A stretch of 64,000 bases of DNA from Atopsyche davidsoni (lineage: Eukaryota > Arthropoda > Insecta > Trichoptera > Hydrobiosidae). The DNA lies in assembly GCA_022113835.1 (NCBI GenBank), contig JAILWY010000004.1:7629501-7693500 (forward strand), read 5' to 3'. Shown piece after piece: positions 58,914 to 64,000 of the stretch. A program made the translations under genes and the position numbers. Below the pieces are notes generated by a model that did no database searches, had not been told where the DNA came from, and saw nothing but the letters and a program-made list of their open reading frames with translations. Position 1 is the first letter of the stretch. The number at the start of each line of letters is the position of its first letter.

Positions 58914-61900
58914 CCATAGAGCATGGGCGTGAAAAAAGACATTTAATCATGAACGCGCGAATTTAAATTGCGTTTAATTAATATTAGCTAGCTCTTGGAT
59001 AACTAATCACGAATTAGAATTGAATAACTTGATCACGTCAAAAAAACAGACTAAAACTCGCTGTAATAAATAGTTGGAAACTTTTATCGTACAATAAAAA
59101 TATTTCAATCAAGACAAATAGTGCAATAAAAGCTTTCGATGAAAAGAACTACTAATAGATTTTTAGTATTAGTAAGTTAAACATTGATCAATAACCAATA
59201 TATTTTCGAATTTTACTCATGATAAGTGAATAAAAAAAAATTCTCGCCTCCAATATTTTTTGTGTAAAAATAAAACAATAAACGGGTGAAAATATCAGCT
59301 GTCCCGTTAGATCCGATTTTCGTACTTTTGAATACACTCACGGCGTTCATATCTCATCGGTCATTTTGACAGCTACATTTTTACACAGTAGTAAAAAAAA
59401 GTTGTGAAAAATATCATAAAAGGGTCGGAATAAAGAATTTTTTTTTCCAAATAAAAGAACACACAACGCGAAGGTGCTACGAAAATATGACGAGATTGAT
59501 ACTGCAAAGTATCAATATATATTATATTATTCAAAATCGTCATACGACGACTATTGAATATTATATAGATCCACACATTCAAGATTACGTGCAAACAGTA
59601 CGATCTGATGCGTTAATATTTTTGACCACCGTGACCCTGCAGTTGAGCGTGAACTTTAACCATGCGCAAGTATCCAATTTATATAGAAAATCACAGAAAC
59701 TAGGCTCAAACACCACAGTTTCTTGCTATGTATTACATGCATGAAAGCGAGTGGTTTTAACATAGTTATAATGGTCTCTTTCCTGAGCAGCCGCCGGAGA
59801 GGCCAGTCGCATTCAGGTATTCCACTCTGCAGCACGTCAGCCGCCGGAGATCATTTCGCGTGACGCGCACCAGGACGACCAGCCGTTTCCTGTATAATTC
59901 ACCCCCGGAGCCTCCGACAGCACAAAGCACTACCAGTCCGCCCAGCGCCGTGACCTCTGACAACCCTCACGTAAACAAACACTACCCCGCATGCTCAATC
60001 ATTCATATTTATACTACCGGGTAGTGCGAATTACAATTTATTGCGATATAAATATCACTCGCCTCGCTGGCACAGTGATAAAATAACTATTTATATTTAG
60101 ATATAAAAAAAAGCATTGCTCATTATTAAAAATTTCAAGAGCCAATCCATTCAATTACTTGTTTTATTGGCGACAGCAATATAATACTAGAGAGCAGACA
60201 GTTCTCACAGACTACAAGAGTCAGAGCCATAAAGCGCGAAGGGGCGCCACGTCCAATACATCATCCCCGCAGACGCGGCCCATTGTTGCGCCCCGGCGGG
60301 GATCTCTGGTCCATGATTAACTCCAGCGATTGTCTCTGCCCCCCGCGGCCGCCATTTTGTTTCCAGACGATTGTTTGCCGCCATTTAGCGGCTGCCGCTG
60401 CGGATGATAGATGACTCTTTATTCGCTTATTTTCCGATCGTGAATCGTGACCCGCCGCGCGCGCCGCTGTGTTATTGGTATTATGTTGTTATTTTTGATA
60501 AGATAGTTCTGTCTAATAATAACCGTGAATCGGCACTTGGGCTTTATCGCTATATTAGTATGATAAATTGTAATCCAATGAGAATCCACATATATAAAAA
60601 AAATAATTACATAATGTAATAGTGGAACAAACATAAAAATATCTTGATATTTTTTTCTAACTGTAACATAAAAAAATAATGCATAATATACACTCTGGAA
60701 TCGGTTAACAATAAAACATTGATTATAGATAATTTCAAACTTTCGCAGGTATAATTTCCCTCCCTTCAGAGAGACGCGCCTCACGCTTGTCGAACACCAT
60801 TTCGTTGCTGATATTGAGTTTTTTTTCAATTGGGATCTCAGAAAGTATTATACTTCTTTCTTAACACTCCAGCAAGCAATTTGAGAAAAACTTTTAAAAC
60901 TACCCCTTTTCAGACGAATTCCCTTTCGAATGTCGTAAATTCTCGATTCATTTCAGCTGAATCTATATAATACAAATCCAATTAATAAGTTTATTACTCA
61001 CAGTCAAGCCGAAAGCTCATTATCGCTAAGAACTTTGTACTACTACCTGTAGTCTGTGTTCCTATGCGGTGTGGGACATGAAAACTGGAATCAAAGCAGT
61101 ATTAACAGGGTATAACTATCAAATGATAAATCCTACACAAACCAAAGAGAATATCGATACCACAAAGCGTGCAAAACTACATATTTTAGATAAACTCAAT
61201 AACAAGCACGACATAGAGTTCTACAACTGACATCAGAAAGAAAGATACAGCGAAAACGCTGGGATTAAATGAAAAAAGCGTACACACTTCTTACGAAGAA
61301 GAAAAATTTTATTTACTAGATCACCGGTAGGAAGTTCGAATTTATCTTAACAGCTGACTGATTACAGGCAGCATCCCTAACCAAAAATAAAAACAGTATA
61401 AAAAAATATTTGATTCGATAGCTTTCGGATTTCTTAGATCAGTAGCAGTTATTTAGAAGCGATTCCTTAAATGAGTAGAATTTCTTCTACAGCAATCCAC
61501 TACAAATAAGGCCGTGCCTGTCTGATCGCCGCCTCGCCAGTGACGTACCGTGAGCCGTTAATGAAATTACCGGCTCGCCTACTGTAATATTGCCTCGTCT
61601 CCACCGCAATTCAAACACCTACGCGAGAGATCTCCTAAAACCGTAGGAAAAACAATTTGTATAGGTTCAGAGCTTACACTACACCGTTAAGCTAGTTTAC
61701 TTAAAAGTAAAAATAATACTACACATTGAGATATGCGTATACAGAATGAAGAACAAAAGTCAAAACGTACAGTGTAAACTCGAAAATACCCATCGCTTCT
61801 TTTTTCCGCAAGTTTCATAAAAATTATTTATAAAAATTCAATATCTCCGCTGTCGATCAGTTGTGTGAGAGTTCACATCACAGCCAGCAGTTACCGGTTC

Positions 61901-62305
61901 AAATCCAGACGGGGCTAATAAAAAAGGTTTCACACGACTGTCAGGTGGAAAAAATTAAGAAATAAATAAAAAAAATAAATAAAAAAAACAATAATCCCGG
62001 AAAATGCCCGCGTTCGGCGGGAGAGAAATTTTCCGAAAACAAATATAAAAGGCGGAGTTAATACTTTCTGTCAATATAGTTTGCGATAAGTCCGCCCCGC
62101 TGTTGTGACGGATCACTGTCAGACTCGCTTTAAGTGAAATATATCTTCATGTTGGTTGGAAATATCTATCGAGCGTGGGGCAAGTCGCCTCCCCTTTACA
62201 ACAAATGCCCATATTAAAGTACATACACAAATTGAATATAAATATTTCTTACACACTTAATTGGTACTGTATATGTTGTATCGATACACCAAATGTTATG
62301 TCGTC
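58914..62305. other. AT-rich DNA with GC islands, no gene recognised
   Basis: GC-richer islands lie at 59770-59990 (with CAGCCGCCGGAGA twice), 60220-60480 (CGCGCCGC-rich, ending in CCGCCATTTTG and CCGCCATTTAG words) and 61505-61640. Short ORFs there match nothing recognised. Confidence 0.5.
61862..61925 (+). mobile_element. Possible tRNA-derived SINE fragment
   Basis: CCGGTTCAAATCCAGACGG contains an exact box B word (GGTTCAAATCC), followed by GGGCTAATAAAAAAGG. A box A is not clear upstream. A chance match cannot be excluded. Confidence 0.3.
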
Positions 62306-62620
62306 TCAGTTCTCCTTTATGAAGTCGAAGCTTGGACACTCAAAGACAGCTAAGAATTGAGGCGGCAGATATGTGGCTGTATAGGAGAATCCTTAATGAG
62401 AGTCTTGCACAGAATGCGCAAAGAAAGAGTACACCTGACGTTGGTAAAGAAGCGGAAGGTTTCCTATTATGGCCACATTTTTCGTAATAGAAAATATAGC
62501 ATCTTACAGCTGATTGTTCATGGAAAAAGTGCCATTGGATTGGCGCCAGTGGCTGGAGATCGGAAGTGCGGAAATGATCACCAGCCACCTATGAGGAGAG
62601 GCATCAGAAGAAGAAGTATC
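62306..62620 (+). pseudogene. LINE reverse transcriptase C-terminal remnant
   Basis: Read with two frame changes, the segment gives SVLLYEVEAWTL, then RIEAADMWLYRRIL, then RMRKERVHLTLVKKRKVSYY and GHIFRNRKYSILQLI. This is the conserved C-terminal region of non-LTR endonuclease/reverse transcriptase proteins (LLYG-ETWTL, then a W-RRML helix, then KRRL-YFGHI-R and a LL-GK tail). A 3' part with GGCATCAGAAGAAG continues to about 62620. Frameshifts and an in-frame stop show that it is dead. The polymerase domain is absent, as is usual for 5'-truncated LINE copies. The family (CR1, RTE or a relative) cannot be decided from this part. Confidence 0.78.
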
Positions 62621-64000
62621 GTATTATAAAATATAATTTATACCTTATTCAAAAATCATATTTAACACTACGATTTGGTCAGTTAAAAACGCTTTAAATA
62701 CGACCACACCAACGGAGCAGAAGCGAAAATCGATCCCGCAGTCACAGTTATGGGCAAACTTTGCATAAGCTGATATCGGTTTATGTACATAAAAATTATT
62801 GGTAAACGAAAAGTTCTGCGTTGCCAGGCCGCAGTGGCTGAGAACGAAAGGGCAAAGGCGAAAAAAATAATAATTGATACAGGTTTTCCTCTCAACGTGC
62901 TCAGTCATTACAGTATAAAGTAATGTCCAAACTTTTCCATCGCGACGTTTATTTTTCGACACAGCAAGTAATTAAATATATTTTTCTAATAAATCCGGCA
63001 CGGTCAATCAACATAACGAATCAGAGCGAAACGGTTTACCCGAGCAGTCCGACCTGTGTGACGGTTAACCAGGTACTGCGAGAATATCAACATCATCCGA
63101 AATCACAAACAATTCATAAGAATTATAAAATGCGGTTCTATTCTACGAAAACTATCATTTGTTGTGGACAAAAATGTACAAAAAAAACCCGCTATTTACT
63201 GGGTGTAGGCTGCTTCGCGGATACGTCGCTCAATCTTCGTAACCTAATGGGGGTATGTGATTCATCAGTGATTTCTAACAGGGTGAGAGTCAACTAAAAT
63301 ACGATACCGCTGCAGGTATGATCGCATGAATTATTCGGAGGCCTCGTATATTCGGATATTAAAACCGTTGGATCTGCACCGGCGCTGAGCGTTAATGAGA
63401 CGCTCTTAAACGGATTAAAATTAGATTTAACGGCGCCGTTACGCGACAAGATTTTAATTCCGCAATAATGATTACTGCTCAGTCAGGGTGGTCCCGTTGT
63501 GATGCCGGGGGCCCATAAAAACCAACGCCCTGGAACGCTTTCATCGAAGAGTCATAACTCCACGTCAGGTGCGGCGCATCTCGCGTCAGTGCGACTCGTG
63601 GACCGGTAAACACGCAAATTAATAAATACGTTTTATACTATTGCAATTTTTTCTACGTCTCGCTATAGAAAACCATACATTCCACTTGGAGAAAATTGTG
63701 GCAATATCTTATAATTTTCAGCTCATAGCAGCTTGGTGTGTCTCTTCTATAAGTGCAAAAATGAAGAAAAAAAAATAGTTTCCACCCCTTCGCGAGGGCG
63801 CCCCTGGCTGGGGGTCCTCCCGTGCAGACTGGCAGTACAGTTTTAACGCGGGTGTAATTTTAGCGACGCAATTCGCTCTGTCGGCGTAGTGAACCGCCAT
63901 TAGCCCCGCGCCAGGCCCGGCCGGGGGAATTATTCATACGTGATATTATTAGCTATGCCGGGTGCACGCCGCGCTTGAAAGGGTTTTAGAGTTGTTGTAC
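62621..64000. other. Mixed AT-rich DNA and a GC-rich island
   Basis: Frames of 105 codons (62645-62962, minus) and 124 codons (62923-63297, plus) are open but match no recognised family. A broad GC-richer island spans about 63340-63960, with words such as AACGGCGCCGTTACGCG and GGCCCGGCCGGGGG. Confidence 0.45.

Noticed and set aside
59766..59963. Upstream SPATA20 exon on the minus strand
   Set aside because: The frame (GGLVVLCAVGG and following) superficially resembled a family helix, but no motif, phase or splice site agreed.
62923..63297. 124-codon plus-strand ORF as a gene
   Set aside because: No recognised domain, biased composition or splice support; kept only as a note in the region entry.

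Overview
The window is AT-rich, intron- and repeat-dominated eukaryotic DNA with no prokaryotic-style gene arrangement. A split SPATA20-type gene, short non-autonomous Helitrons carrying a (CA/TG)n microsatellite, a mariner derivative, tRNA-derived SINEs and a piggyBac remnant together suggest an insect, most likely a moth or butterfly. The lepidopteran assignment is an inference from repeat content; the eukaryotic and animal call is firm.

The only gene identified with confidence is the C-terminal end of a SPATA20 (DUF255, YyaL-type thioredoxin-fold) orthologue on the minus strand. Three exons at 26846-27072, 9413-9563 and 1848-1969 join in phase through introns of 17.3 kb and 7.4 kb and end at a stop codon at 1848. 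They give about 166 C-terminal residues. No upstream exon was recognised in the remaining 37 kb, so the rest of the gene probably lies beyond the right edge. A weak plus-strand exon pair (4998-5103 and 7622-7684) sits inside the last intron.

Mobile DNA makes up most of what can be named: three related Helitrons (9761-10177, 27140-27627, 32707-33375), a long foldback element with hammerhead-like motifs (10197-10660), a pogo-like MITE (14659-14956), a SINE core inside a 58-bp inverted repeat (19089-19278), another MITE (21249-21447), tRNA-derived SINEs (21895-21975, 23519-23685), a piggyBac transposase N-terminal remnant (27744-27968) beside 44-bp spaced palindromic repeats, a 529-bp internally deleted mariner (54089-54617), a 1.69-kb hAT-type element filled by a 144-bp higher-order minisatellite (57221-58913), and a frameshifted LINE reverse transcriptase C-terminus (62306-62620).

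From 28 kb to the right end no host exon was recognised. This part is AT-rich DNA broken by short GC-richer islands of unknown role. They could be regulatory or conserved noncoding elements, but one genome cannot show that. All calls come from reading the sequence by eye without database searches.
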